DNA of 64,000 bases from Isoetes taiwanensis (Eukaryota > Streptophyta > Lycopodiopsida > Isoetales > Isoetaceae), in assembly GCA_021234155.1 (NCBI GenBank), contig JAJEKV010000030.1, positions 7,373,890 through 7,437,889 on the forward strand. The letters are read 5' to 3'. Positions 1 to 12,266 of this stretch are shown here, piece after piece. The notes beneath the pieces are model-generated. The model did no database searches and had not been told where the DNA came from. It was given only the letters and a program-made list of their open reading frames with translations. Position 1 is the first letter of the stretch, and each line of letters starts with the position of its first letter. A program made the translations under genes and the position numbers.

Positions 1-338
1 GGTCAGCGGCAACAGCTTCAACAATGCACTCAAGCATATATTTGGAACTAGCAGAGTAAGATTTAGATCCGGCCTTGCTATTCTTAGAGTTAGAAATGTC
101 CCCCGCTTGATGCCTTGTCTAGCTTAATGTCCCATTTCTTTTTCCCGCCAGGGTTAAATAATCGCCCCCGAGATGGCGAAAGCAATACTAGATTTGATCT
201 CATATTTGTGTAAAGCGCTTTATATTTCTCATAAACGAGATTTCATTTCTGTTGGTTATATTCTTTTCAAATATGCAGCCTCATGTGTTTTACCGCTTAT
301 GGTAATGCTCTATGCCTCGTGGGCTTTTGTTTGTTATT

Positions 339-430
339 TTTGGTTGCCCCTAAGGGGCAAACCCCTTGTTTATGGGTTTGTGGCATATTATAGGTATATG
401 CCAAGATATGCTTGAATATGCCTATGACCG
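339..430 (+). repeat. Dispersed repeat copy 1 with a CCCCTAAGGGG palindrome
   Basis: This stretch matches 13365-13470 in the same orientation. Both contain a TTGCCCCTAAGGGGCAA-type palindrome, then a TTGTTTATG motif, then a run of GGTATATGC-like words. The second copy has a 16-bp perfect inverted repeat where this one is decayed. It is probably the end of a small non-autonomous element; the class is unknown. Confidence 0.55.
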
Positions 431-2672
431 CTAAAACCCGTTAGTGGTCAGAAATGCTCTATTGTTGTTGTTGGGCAGCCACTTTGAAACCGCTAACCGG
501 AGAGGCCCGCCTGGATTTAGTATCCGCAAATAAGAATACAACAAAGACAAAACCAACTAAATAAAGCAAAGAAGCAGCCGATTTAGATATGGCATCCCTT
601 GCGAATTTCGGGGCTTTGTGCTTATTGCTTTCGTGGTTTCCTGAGGCCTTTTTTCGAATTTTGCTCCTAGCTTCAAATCTTGAGAAAGAAGGCGCTACCG
701 ATCCGCCATTGCTGCTATGCGTCAGAAAGGTGTTAGCATCTAGAATGATGACACAGCTTGTCACTTCTTTTTAAAATGACTCCATTTTTTATTTAGGGTT
801 GGGATTTTGCACAAAGGTTGCCCTCGCCATTGTTCTCAGATTTTGTTGTTCATTAGAATTGACTGCTCATTTTGGCTTTCTTTCTCATGTAAGGCATCAA
901 TCCTGGTTTGACGGTGAACAAATGTAAAGCGACCCAGCCAATTGTGTCTACCAATCGCTCGTGTTTCATTTTGTTCCAAAGAAGTCCGCCAGATGCAAAT
1001 TCCTCAAACGCCTTTTGCAGATTGGTACAAAAAATTAGGCGATATTTGTCGAAATGGGGTGCCTGTGGTGGCAACTAGTCCGCCAAGGATGATCTAGTTA
1101 GAACTATCATTCAAAGCCTGATCTCATCGCACCCAAATCTCAGCCAAGCTAAAGTCTCTAATCTCCTTCAAGTTGGCCACAAGATCGCCAACTATATTTG
1201 CCATTATTTTGCAATTTGACATCCTTATTTTGCATCTTCGTGAGGACAACGCCGATATTGTAGGCTACGGTGATTTCCAATCCGTAAGACATTTGTTTCA
1301 GAGGTAAAGTGATGCTTTAAAACCATTTCAAAGGGAGGTATCTTAGGATTTTCTATGCGGGGAAAACTATGTGTTGTGGAGCTTCGGGTTTGCAAATGCG
1401 TAGTATAGAACATTAGCATCCCAAACAACAATCATGCATAAATTGGCAATGTGGCTTAGTGCTTGTCACAAAGGCTACAAATTGATTGACATAATTATAA
1501 TTTAGCAGCTATATCATTACGACAATGTTATGGAGTGGTGGCATAGAATAATTTCATATCATTCCCTCGGTGCATGATGCCTTGGCGCATCATGCCTTCG
1601 ATCCATTCATTTGTTCCATCATAGTGCATCTCTAACAAGCACATTTCTTCTTCTCGCACTTTTGGCTCTTATGAAGTCGCTTGACCATCATGCCTCGCTA
1701 CTAGAATTTAAAGTTCCGAGGTGTTGCTGCCCTTTGGTAGTTCTATGCATCTAAGATCATGAGGAAACCTTGCTCCTATTAAAATAATGATCACAAATAT
1801 CCGTTAATTTTTTTTGTAGCATGTTTTTTATAATGTAAGATTCGTTATGAAGTGCATCCGATCAAGGCCCCATTGTTAAGCTCACTTGTTTTTGGTATAT
1901 TTTTAGCATTTTGCTGGTCGGTTGGAAAATGAGCCGACGCTACTTGACACACAAATTTAAGAGGAGAATTGCAGTGCTTCGCAGCTTTGATAGGGAAACA
2001 TGATGCAACAATTGGGAGCCCCGCTAATGGAGTTAGGATGCACAACTTTAACATTACGCCTTGGTCAATCACCAAGACGTTCCAATTTATTGTCTTATTT
2101 TATTGCGTGCTCACATTATCTTCCTTCCGATTTTTGTCCAATTTGCAGTGCTCAGGCTATTGTTAATTGTGGATCGGTAATTTTTGTGTCACCATCGACC
2201 TAATCCAATGATGCTTCAGGTAATAGTTAACTCAAAATTTTTTTTTATAACTTCAAAAGGCATGCACTAATGAATATGGCCGAATGCAGCCTCTCCCATT
2301 TGTGACATACCTTTCACTTGAGGTGGTCATGTACCTAGTGGAGCAACATCTACTACCGGATCCACAAATCGGCTCGTCTAGGATCAAGAAGGCCAATATC
2401 CACATTCATGCCAATGAACTTGGACGCTTATCCGGCTTCACCATTTCCTTCCTCGCATGTTCATTGTTCTCTCGCCCGCAGAACATTCCATCTTCTATTT
2501 CCAATCTTGGCATTTTACAAATAAAATATCGCTGATCTCAAGTTTCCAAAGGGCATCCAAGTCGCCAACAGAGCTCAATCGACAAGGCAACATGAGCCGA
2601 CATGTAAGCTCAAGATGGAATAATGATATTTCAGAAAAATGATGATGTGTGCCTTCTTCCACTAAGAAGTAG

Positions 2673-2705
2673 GGCTGGAACAGTAACAATTCTACTGCTC
2701 CAGCC
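2673..2705. repeat. Short hairpin (13-bp arms, one mismatch)
   Basis: The arms GGCTGGAACAGTA and TACTGCTCCAGCC pair with a single mismatch around the 7-base loop ACAATTC. A second small hairpin (CTTCTT/AAGAAG) lies just upstream at about 2653-2669. No function is evident. Confidence 0.5.
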
Positions 2706-5593
2706 ACTTCCAAATTTTACATCAGCGATCAAGGAAACGAGCCCGTGATCAGTCCGACGTGAGCAAGTAGTCCCTTACCATTATTAGGTATTAGAGCACA
2801 TATTCATGCATGCACCATGGACCCAAGCAAAGTATGCAGTGCATCGGGACAACTACCGTTGGTATTGCAAATACATTACCTTTGAACCATATAACCGAGC
2901 CGATGATGATGAAATCCTTGGCAACAAGATGGTCTATTCGAGGAGAATGTAAACCAAGAAGAGGCCAACACAACCACCACAGTACAACTCTAAGTTTGCA
3001 AATAGTATTTGGGCCCTTATGTTTGAACGTAATCACAAATTGTACATTAAAGTGCTACACACAAAGCTGGGTGGTCGCTTTCTAGGCACATCGACTAAGC
3101 TCTTTTCAACTATAGTCTAAGCAATCATTTTCCCATTTGTCTACGCGCTATTGATATGGTTCCCACAGCCACACTTGTGTATAGACTGAGAAAGGGCTTG
3201 GGAAAGAACAACTGGTATCTCAATAAGGATAATGGGAACATGAGGCCTGACAAGCTATCCATAATAGCCATCCGCTGAATCAAATTAAGCAACATTTGCT
3301 AACAAAGCCAAGGATGGTTCCATAAGGTATCAAATGGACAAAAGAAATGGGCATAGAATTAAGTCAAATTTCAAAGAAATTGTATGGATGACATATGGAT
3401 ACACGAATGATGCAAACTTGGCCGCAAAACCTAACACGACGACGCCGAGCAATGCAAAGAAAGGCCAATTTGAGTTTTATTTCGATCTAGCCCAATGGGA
3501 GATCTATCGAACTTGTAATACTAGTTGGTGCAAAACCCCGCAGTAATGTGGAATTGACTAGCTTCACGCCCGCCTCAAGACCAAAGATATTTAGATTTCT
3601 TTTCCAAATAGATTATGCCCAAGTGCAAGCATTCATACAACTGTCAGCACTGCATAAATGTATGTTAGTACGCTCGTGTGGGTAAGAGTGGCTACATTGC
3701 ACAAAAAGATCTCCCAAAAATTTGTGTCTACGGGATTAAATACGCCTACATGATGGCATTGGCATTGTGGAGTGTAAAGATGTCCTAGTGCTATTTAGCA
3801 AGACCGGTGAAACGTAAGAGCTTTTGAGGTTGGTTCCTTGTCTTTGCCCCTTTGACCTTGCCTTTAATCACATCTACGCCATTGTGATACTTAAAAGCAT
3901 ATAAATTTACAACTTTTTGGGAAGGTTAGTATCTAATTTTTCCCATCGCTTAGACTAAAAAGATGAATTGGTGGATACATTCTAGCAAGAAATGTTTTGT
4001 ATAAGTTGATTACTATAATATAATGTAATAGTTATCCTGAAACTATGTCCCTATTGTCTCTTGTTGGAATAATCAAAAAGTACCGAGAATTTTATTAGAA
4101 CTGTGGGATGCTTGAGCAAGCAAGGAATATATTTTGCGCTTCGTGATGTCATGAAAAAGAATGTACCTATCTCAAGAAAGAGAATGACCTTTATCATGGA
4201 TAAGCCGGTGGAGCTTAGTGTGAAAGGATGTGGTTGTCTTATAGTTGTGGACAAGGGCAAACGATCCGTAGAACATTTACGATGGTGATTTTAGGCGTGC
4301 TCTTGAATCTAAAGGGGAAGAGATTTTGAAGCTGACAGTTGCAGAAAGGTCTAATAGGTAAGATAGTTTTGAAATTTAAGTGTCAATCATTACAAAATGC
4401 AGTGATCTTAATCCTAACCACTACAAGTTGCCACATTCAATTCGCGGAAAGTGCAATGGTGTTGATGCCATGCAAAAGATGGAATCTCCGCCATCGCCAG
4501 CTTCATTTTTGCCCTGCTGTGGATCATGAGAATGTGGTCATACCATTTTTATGCACTTCAAATAAGTTTATGTTGAATCCGTGCTATTTTCGTGTTTGAA
4601 TGATGGCAATCAATCATGCACTAATGGCATCCCAACTGTTAAGGGATCTAGCATGTCCGGGGCCATCTTCCACGACATCAATAGGAAATGCAATATTTGT
4701 GATATCTACCGAAAGCAAGGTGGTCGCTTATGATGATAAGCGCACCACAAAAGTCCTTTCGCATTTACTTTAATCCGTTATGATTTACTTTGCTAATTTT
4801 ATCCGCATTTTGGATTTTAAATTTGCAAAAGGCAAAAGTTAGATTTAGGATGAAAGACCTTTCAAATGTGAGGTCGCTAGATATTGAAAATATAAAAACG
4901 TGGTCGCGATATGAAAATGAACTTAAAGATGGGAGGATGCATAGCGAAAGGTCACCGTCAAGAGATGGGGTGCCGCTACCTTAGAACTTTTGAGTTTTCT
5001 TTAAATGCTATTACGATCATGCCACCTAATATCCTAGTCCTTGGTGGTGTTTGCTAGAATGAATGAACCTTTGTTCACAAATTGTACTTGTGGATTTCCT
5101 TGGAACGCCGGATTATATTTGCCACATAGGTCCGATAGTTGATGGTGTAATATGAAGATTAGAGAATATAGATAAAATCAGCCTATTAGTTCAAGCAAAA
5201 ATCACTTGTCGTGGAATTGTTGTTGTTGCAGCTCTTGATGAGGAAAATTTGCGTAAAAGATACATCCCCGAAAGTGGTATTTCACCATATAGCTTTTACT
5301 TTCATTGTTGTAAATTGAGGCTAGTCTTTAAGACAATGTGGAATTGCGATTTGTTTCTTGTGTTTGATCAATTTTTCTCTGCCATTATTTTCAAAATTGG
5401 AACTTGAAGTCAAGCAGCTTATTTTTCATTTCTACATAAGCAGTGCATGAGTTGAGGCGATAGGCCAACGCTTGTCGAAAAATTTATGATTTGCTTGTTC
5501 ACTTTATATTCTTTGTCTAAATGATAAAAAAATAGACATTTCTAGAAATTGCTCTAATTAAAGAGCCCACTCACCATGGGTGTCATTAAAATT

Positions 5594-5694
5594 GCTCTAA
5601 GGTCACAAATCTAAGGCACCTAAATTCAAGAGCTTGTCCAATTAAAATTGTGTCCAATTAAAATTGCTTGAATGTCACAAATCTAAGGCACTAA
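5594..5694 (+). repeat. Left flank copies of the GTCACAAATCTAAGGCAC repeat
   Basis: The motif GTCACAAATCTAAGGCAC occurs twice here, with AATTAAAATTG spacers. The same word, decayed, recurs in the tandem array at 9978-10205 on the other side of LINE-1. The simplest reading is that the LINE inserted into a pre-existing tandem repeat. Confidence 0.6.
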
Positions 5695-5710
5695 TTTTTT
5701 TTTTTTTTTT
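5695..5710 (-). repeat. Poly(A) tail of LINE-1
   Basis: T16 on the plus strand marks the 3' end of the minus-strand LINE. The uninterrupted run suggests this insertion is not among the oldest here, although its coding frames are already broken. Confidence 0.85.
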
Positions 5711-6659
5711 GAAGAACCGTGGTCAATATATTTAAAAAGAATGGTAATGTTACAAAACAAGTGAGGAGGAAGGAGAATCTGCCCCAAAGAGACAAAGGAT
5801 ACCGACACTCCACAACAACCGCAACTCCATCACTGACAAACCGCCATCACCATCTACCACACCCAAGAAGTCCCGCCAAATGGAAAACTTCCGCCTACTA
5901 ATCCCTGAACACCAAAAAAGCTTTGAAATAGCTTGTACCGAAGTCGAGGAATCGAGAGGCCGGCAGTCAGCTGAATTCCCCCGAAGATCCACAACCGCCC
6001 GCCGCCTAAATCAACCACACCAACCAAGCCACGACAGATGCAAGGCTTGTCGCCGCACGAAATGCCAAGCACCGTGATATACATGAAGCAAAGAATTGTT
6101 GGCTATTCAATCTCACCAAACAGAGCCCCGACCCAATCCCGTGCAACCCGCAAGTGAGGGCATAAAACCGCATAATGCCCACGCCTCCTCACGATGAAGG
6201 CCACAACAAGGGGCAAAGAGGGCTCACACCCGCCTAAACCGACTCACAAGGACATTCACTCGATACGGCGTGCACCACCGCCACATAAGCACCCGAACCT
6301 TCGGTGGGGAAGTGAGCTCCATGTCCACGCCCAAACCGAAGCCATCGAGAACCCTAAGCCGCAGAGACCACTTGCCCAAGGGGACAGAGTGTCATGAATA
6401 GCCAACACCCCGGGTGAACAAGACCGCACAAAACAAGAAGATACAACATCTCGATGAACCTTCCAAACCCCACACCACCACATCACCCCGAGGGACTATA
6501 GGTATGTGTAGCGGAATACCCCCCCGCCACTTGTTCCCGTGATAGCCCTGGCCACCGCCCTTCAGCGAAAAGCGAGCTCGAAGAACTCCCCACGGCTAGC
6601 CGACCATCCCAATACCAATCCTCCAAGGTGAGCACAAAGAGCCGCTTCCAACGGGTCCT

Positions 6660-8045
6660 CAAGGCCCGAAAGCATGCACAAGTGGGCGCCCAAGGGCAAG
6701 TACGCTAGGGGTAGAGGAACCCACAAGAAAGGAGAAGAGTGGTGATAAACCGAGGCATAATCTAGCCGGAAGAGCACACGCGACGCGATCCCAAGCCCGC
6801 AACACCCCCGCGGAGAAAAGGGGATGCATGTGGGAAAGGCCGAGACCATACAACAATGCCTGTGGCAACTCTACATGCACGCACGACTTTCCAAATGCCA
6901 CACAATGGCGAAGAGATTGCCACAATAGTGCCGCACTGTGAGAAGATGCTCCATCCCGCAGAATGCTCCAAATAAACTTAGAGACCAACACCTTACTATG
7001 CAAAGGCCAAATCCAATGGCCAAGCCCCCTCATCCTCCCCGGGCGGAGACACTTCCACCAAGCCACTTTAACAACCGCCTTCTTCATCATCCCCCGCCCC
7101 ACACAAAAAATTTTCGAACAATCTTATCCAAAGCTTGTATCTTACCCTCGAGCTAACATCGCAGATGTCAGATACACATGAGTGCTACAAAGTACCGACT
7201 TGGCAATAGTGATCCCACCGCCATGGACAACTTGCTACCCTTCCACCAATTGAGGTGTTTCTCAACCCCCGCAAAATCTCATCCCACACCCTCCCCATGG
7301 AAACATCCTCCAAAGGGAATACCCAACAGCCTTTAGTACAGTACACATTACCTCGAAGCACCTTCCAAGGAATAGAGCCAAACAAGGGGAGGCGGAGTCA
7401 ATCGGGCCCATAATGCGAGCATTTGCCCCAATTCGTAAGAATGCCCGAGGCCAAGGAGAAAGTATCCAAAGAAACCCTTCACATTCCGCAAATTCCTCTT
7501 CGCCACCAAGAAGAGAAAAGTGTCATCGGGCGAACCGTTAATAATCTGCCGACTACCATCCCCGCATCCCAAGCCCATCCACCACCCCTCCCTCCACCGC
7601 AGCCAAAAAACAATCGACAAAGGCTCCGCCACAATCGTGAACAAAAAATGGTGCCAAAGGGCACCCCGACGCACCCTCTCGCTTAAGGAGAAAAGGCGAG
7701 GGTTCACCCCGGCACACCACCGTAGCCCCGTACGACCCATGCACCATGATGATCGTTTTCGTAAAGCGTGGACCACAGCCCAACGCTAACATCATGGCGC
7801 ATAAGAACTCCTTAACGACACTATCATAAGCTTTGGCAAAGTCAAGCTTAAGATAGGCAATGCCTTGACTCCGCTCTCCGCCCAATAAAGGCCCTCATAA
7901 GTCGCGCAACATTAGTCAAAATGTTCCTCCCAGAACAAAACCCGCATCGCACCTTACTAATGGAAGAAGTCAACACCGCTTCAACTTCTACCGTGGCTTT
8001 CGCAATAATCTTGTACACGAGGACAACAAGGATATAGGCCTCCAA
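6660..8045 (-). pseudogene. LINE-1 reverse transcriptase (pseudogene)
   Basis: Several blocks of the L1 RT domain can be read in different minus-strand frames. YKIIAKATVEVEAVL then CGFCSGRNILTNVARL (8045-7848) match the usual YKIIAKvLaNRLk and GFVxGRxIxDNV blocks. LKLDFAKAYDSV (about 7850) is the first catalytic-aspartate block. The QGCPLAPF block survives as SGCPLAPF (about 7640). The YADD/FADD active site is decayed to SPDDTFLF (about 7530). Further down, WWKCLRPGRMRGLGHW (about 7050) matches the conserved WxxvCxPKxxGGLG block. The pieces keep the right order and spacing but lie in several frames, so this is a dead copy of the enzyme that primes reverse transcription at the target site. Confidence 0.87.
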
Positions 8046-8789
8046 TCATTAATAGTAGAAGGTCGCTTAACCTTAGGAATCAAGGAAATGCTTGTATTCA
8101 AGATCCTATCCATGTGAGAAGACCGCAAAGAACTCAAGATACACCCGGCACAATGCACTCACCAGCCCCACTCCCAATAAGTCCGAAAGAACTCCACTGT
8201 GGATGCCATCCAGCCCAGACATTTATCCTGGCCATGCACATACATGCCTCCGCTTAAATCCTCTCGAGAGCTCCCTCGCCCAAGCTCTCACGCTGGTGAG
8301 GTAAAATAGATGGCTTAACACTCCAAAACAAGCTCCCCGTGATTCTCCCCGCCATAGGGAAGAGGCGCAAAAAAAAACCCCGAGAAATGAGCATGCACAT
8401 ACCTTCTCAGAAACTCGGGCCGGATCCTCCAAAGTCCGCCATCGTGCAAAGCAAGGGACGCCATAGATGCCGCGATATCGCCGGGCCGCCTAGCCGCCCA
8501 AGAACACCGAATTTAACTTGTATCCCCCCTCCTTCAACCAGTAAGGCTGCCTTCACACGCCATGCACTTTAACCTCGCCCAAAGCAACAATACGCCGCAA
8601 CACCGCATTCTCCCTAATGCTAATCGAAGGTCGCTACCGAATCTTCTCCAACTCCCCGATAAAGACTATGCAACTCCCCGCCGCCCCGCCGCATTACGCC
8701 GCCACCAAAACCTTAGCAAAACGCTTCACCCTCGCCAACGCAAGCCACCATACCGCATATACCCTTCGTGATGAAAAGGTATCACCACA

Positions 8790-9300
8790 ACTCCCCGCAC
8801 CGGGCCGAAAATCCGAGAGATCGCCTTGAAGGGCGGGTGTTCAAACCAACAATCGGTCCGAGAAGGCCGAGAGGCAACCACACCGACCGACAAAACCCGA
8901 GGGTAATGATCAGAAATGGAGGTAGACAAAATGTTACCCGGCGGCAAAGAGGGCACACCATCCACGCGCATGGGGAAGCATAGCACCGGGTCATGCCTAG
9001 CATACTCCTACCCGCACCAATCTGCCTATTACAATAGGGTGAAAGACAAGTCCCTGTGGACCTCAACCAAGGCCAAATCCTCGCGAACAAACGAGACCAC
9101 CGGGTCCCTCTCAAATCCCTCGCGACAAGTCGGGTGTTGTCAACCGCAGCGATCTTCTACTCGCCTACCATATTGAAATCCCCTAACAACAACCAAGCAA
9201 CCCGGCAACCCACCAAGGGCTCAACTTATTCCGACTCGGGCCCACAAAGCACCCTCACGAGAAGGTGATTAGGGCATAAACATTAACAATCCCCCACTTT
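8790..9300 (-). pseudogene. LINE-1 endonuclease (pseudogene)
   Basis: Three signature blocks of the L1 endonuclease-exonuclease-phosphatase domain occur in order on the minus strand. GIVNVYAL (about 9296-9272) corresponds to the vNVYAP block. LLGDFNMVGE, with GDFN at 9184-9173, corresponds to the catalytic GDFN block. SISDHYPRVL (about 8911) is the C-terminal SDHxP block and is followed by an FRFE-like FEHPPFK. The enzyme nicks target DNA for LINE insertion. Frameshifts separate the blocks, so no functional protein is expected. Confidence 0.82.
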
Positions 9301-9721
9301 GCCCGCCTCCAACCACTTAATTATTGCCCACCGACCAAACCTCGCTCTCCGCAGAGTATGTGACCTCGCACATCCATCTTCCAAGCAATAAGAGTACCCC
9401 CACTAGTCCGCCTTAAGAAGAAGCAATAAAGCCAAACCGCCACCAACCATATTTATGAGCTCGACATATCACCCCTCAGGACACTTATGCTCCTCAATGC
9501 AAATAATATCAGACGCGAACCGCCGGCGCCAAAGAAATACGCCCTCTTTACTACTAGAGGACCGCACTTCCCACATTCCAACCGAGGATCAATCTATTCA
9601 TCCTGCAGGAGAAGTGTCCAACCCCACATGCCTACCCACTGTGCCATCAGCCCACTCCACGAGTCAAAGATCTAGAGCCGTAGGATTAATCACAAAGAAT
9701 GTGACCCACAACACTCTACGC

Positions 9722-9856
9722 GATATTCCACTTCCAACACGCAGTTGAAGTCCCCGTGCACCTCCACGCAGTCATGGGCCACAACTCGTGATATTCCACT
9801 TCCAACACGTGTTGGAAGTCCCCCAGGCACCTCCATAGAGTCATGGGCCACACTAG
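9722..9856. repeat. Two tandem units of ~68 bp
   Basis: Two units start GATATTCCACTTCCAACACG at 9722 and 9790 and share the CACCTCCA and GTCATGGGCC words. They lie at the 5' end of LINE-1 and could be part of its 5' UTR or ORF1 tail, or may predate the insertion. On the minus strand they lie in an open frame of 100 codons (9992-9690), which I do not call as a gene. Confidence 0.75.
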
Positions 9857-9977
9857 TCTCTACCTCCAACCGGGTTGCTCCAGCCACCTCATGCTCAGCA
9901 CATACCGCTACTGGGACATCCCCAGCAGGATCACCAGCCCCTGCCACAAAAATCACGAAATTCAGGAGCGCAATCAC

Positions 9978-10205
9978 CAAATTTAAGAGCATTTTTTAAT
10001 AGGCTTTTACAGTAGTTGCAACTATTAGATGTTTTAAGGTCACAAATTTAGACGCACTCATCAAATTTAAGAACATTTTTTAATAGGCTTTTGTCAGTAG
10101 TTGCAACTATTAGATGTTTGTCACAAATCTAGAGCGCACTCATCAAATTTAAGTGCATATCTTAATAGGCTTTTGTAGTAGTTGCAATTACTAGATGTTC
10201 TAAGG
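9978..10205 (+). repeat. Tandem repeat, about 2.7 units of 82-84 bp
   Basis: Units begin CAAATTTAAG at 9978, 10062 and 10144. Each contains TTAATAGGCTTTTG, then GTAGTTGCAA, TAGATGTT and a GTCACAAAT word. Identity between units is high. Related words lie on the far side of LINE-1 (5594-5694). Confidence 0.85.
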
Positions 10206-10577
10206 TTTACATTTTGTAACTAATGGTTTTGTGCGATTTAGCCAATGAGTTCTTTGTAGATGCAAGGGACTTTGATGTTGGTATTGTGTCATCCTAGTTG
10301 AACATGTCATCAAATGATCTCCATGTTAGAGAACAATTAGCACAACGGGCAACATGTAATTGTCACGTACTTTGTTATGATTCTTCTTAGGTAACCTTCT
10401 CTCAGATTAGAACGGTGCACCAAACATTGCGGGCATTCGTTGGAAGTTTGTAAATGTTTTTATTGCAATAAGAAATGTGTGCAGTAAGCTTTTATTATTG
10501 GAATTAAAAAATATCCAAACATAGTTATAGTGCCCAATGCTGCTGGGTATTAGTACAATGTAAGAAATCTATAGAAA
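10206..10577. other. Spacer, 3' side of the Helitron helicase
   Basis: This lies just downstream of the minus-strand helicase stop, where the Helitron 3' end would be expected. A possible weak hairpin (CCCA/TGGG around 10532) is present, but I cannot place a convincing CTRR terminus. Confidence 0.4.
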
Positions 10578-12100
10578 CTAAGGGGCTATTTCATCCCGTA
10601 GAATTTCTTTGTAGGCTACATTTGGAGTGAACCTCTTTTTGTTTTTTAGCAGTGCTCCTTGTCTTGAGGTTTCTTGAATGTATACCTTCACTCCATGTTG
10701 TGTAGTGCAGCTTGAGAATGCGACATAGAGCTGGCCGTGTGCGAATACTGGAGTTGGTAGGTAGATGCCAATGGAGGTCATTGACTGTTCTTGCGACTTG
10801 TTTATGGTCATCGAGAATGCAAGTCGCATGGGGAACTGCCTTCGTTTGAAGGGGAGGAGGTCGTTATCTGATGGCTCCAGTGTTATCCTTGGTATGAGGA
10901 CCCGTGTACCTTTGTAGGTGCTGCTGATTATTTCTCGCATCTATGATTCTTGGGCGCTTTTGATTACATGGAGGCAAAAGCCATTGCAGACCGCCTTTGG
11001 GTTCATGTTTCTGAGTAGGATGATGATGGCACCATCCTTGATGTGTAACTTATGCGGTGGCATGCCAGAAGGAGTCAGGTGGTTGATGAACTCAATTGGG
11101 AAATCCCTTGTAGCATCTTCGCCTTCTGCAATGATGGCATCTATACTGCGGTAATGCGTGATGGAGTTGTCCATTCAACCTTAGAAGGACCTTATTGTTG
11201 ATTCTCAGCGTGTCTTCGTTCTTTGGAGTCAAGATGGCCTTGTCATACAATAGGTGCACATTTGCCTCTGTTATTTCCTTGCCAAAGATACTGTCAATCA
11301 AGTCGTCTTCTACCACGCATTCTTTAGATATCTCAACCAAGTCGCAATCGAGTCCTGACTCATTGTTCATCCGTTCCCCATTACCGAGTCGTAGCAGCCA
11401 ATTTGAGAAGATTTGCTCGTCTTTTCCGACCCGCATGTTTTGTGTCAGCTTGTGGGTTTTGAAATTAATCCACAATGGGTTTCTCTTGCCACACTTCGAG
11501 ATGATTTCTGTCTTTGTTGCACGCTTGATCACAGGCAATTGTTGTCGGAAAGCATTATTATTCCCCCAAACGGCCTGTCATCTTGGCCTATCTTGCGTAG
11601 AACCCTGTCGACGGCAGTGAGTGCTTGCGTATGTGTCATCCCCATTTCGTCCCATACCATGATGCTTGCCTTTCTAAGTACCTCTGCTTGTTGGCTTGTG
11701 GCACGTAGTGCAGAGGTTGCCTCTTGTGTGAGGTTGAGTGGTATTTGAATGTCGAATGAACTGTTTGTGCTCCCTTCAAGAGGAGGCTGGCAATGCCTGT
11801 CCAAGCTACTGATACAACACACACGCTGCATCCTCTTAGTATGCTGATCAGACTGTTGAAGAGGAATGTCTTGCCTGTGCCTCCTGGGCCATCCACATTG
11901 ATACGTGGGGCTTGATGCTGGCTGATTGCATCGAGGATAATGTCGGCTATGTGCTTCTGCTCCCTGTTGAGTTTGCCGTAGTTTTCCTGCCCTTCTTTCA
12001 ACTCCTTTTCTGCATCGAAGGTGGGTTCATTTGGGAGATTGCCTAGAATGTCTATCCATGGTTCTGGCAGTCCAAGTTGTTGGCATGTGCAGACGTTCAT
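10578..12100 (-). pseudogene. Helitron PIF1-like helicase (pseudogene, Rep domain missing)
   Basis: About 500 residues of the superfamily 1B helicase of plant Helitrons can be followed on the minus strand through roughly four frame changes. From the N-terminal side: LNREQKHIADIILDAI, then Walker A GPGGTGKTFLFNSL (about 11900), the WTGIASLLLKGAQTVHSTF block, WDEMGMTHTQALTAVDRVLR (Walker B region), FGG-IIML, LPVIKRATKTEI, LTQNMRV, then PIEFINHLTPSGMPPHKL with LLRNM, and finally LAFSMTINKSQEQS with IYLPTPVFAHGQLYVAFS (10940-10578), the conserved C-terminal motif VI region. The protein would unwind DNA during rolling-circle transposition. The HUH replication-initiator domain that should lie upstream (above 12100) is not visible, so this is a 5'-truncated dead fragment. 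Confidence 0.93.
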
Positions 12101-12266
12101 TTGGCTTCAATTATTTAGAATACAACAAAGTCGTATAGAAGTTTGTCTCAGTTCGGATCTTGATTATTGATGAAAGTTCTTGATATCTCACATTTTTTAT
12201 ATAGATCAAATCAGAGAGAAGCAATAAACCCGAAATATCTTTTGCAAAATTACTCCAGGTCTTGAA

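Larger units (their letters stand above)
1..5593. other. Decayed intergenic DNA, no gene recognised
   Basis: No open frame above about 100 codons is present and no protein family could be read with confidence on either strand. The longest frames (for example 459-764 minus, with one hydrophobic segment) look like chance frames. A weak resemblance to the C-terminal half of a Ty1/copia integrase at 1225-1431 on the minus strand was not strong enough to call. Apart from the small repeat and hairpin listed separately, I see nothing to annotate. Confidence 0.6.
5695..9975 (-). mobile_element. LINE-1: L1-type non-LTR retrotransposon, decayed, 5'-truncated
   Basis: The element runs right to left. 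It ends in a 16-base poly(A) tail, seen as T16 at 5695-5710 on the plus strand. Reading from 5' to 3' on the minus strand there are apurinic-like endonuclease remnants (about 9300-8790), reverse transcriptase blocks (about 8045-7350) and a C-terminal RT-associated region (about 7100-6660), followed by a 3' UTR of about 1 kb. All frames are interrupted. No convincing ORF1 is present, so the copy looks 5'-truncated a little upstream of the endonuclease. A possible target-site duplication is GTCACAAATCTAAGGCACTA (5674-5693) against ATCACGAAATTCAGGAGCGC (about 9951-9970), but the surrounding tandem repeat makes this ambiguous. Confidence 0.88.

Noticed and set aside
459-764. 101-codon minus frame with one hydrophobic segment, looking like a small membrane protein
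   Set aside because: No family recognised, a plus-strand frame overlaps it, and the surroundings are decayed. Chance is as likely as a gene.
1225-1431. Possible Ty1/copia integrase fragment on the minus strand (PFEMV...LRIGN...PHEDAK)
   Set aside because: Only one short block fits and no RT, RNase H or protease block lies in the expected places nearby.
5719-9748. Many plus-strand frames of 60-97 codons, proline- and histidine-rich
   Set aside because: They are antisense shadows of the GC-richer minus-strand LINE-1.
10918-11748. Plus-strand frames of 78-141 codons
   Set aside because: Antisense shadows of the Helitron helicase, whose motifs are unmistakable on the minus strand.
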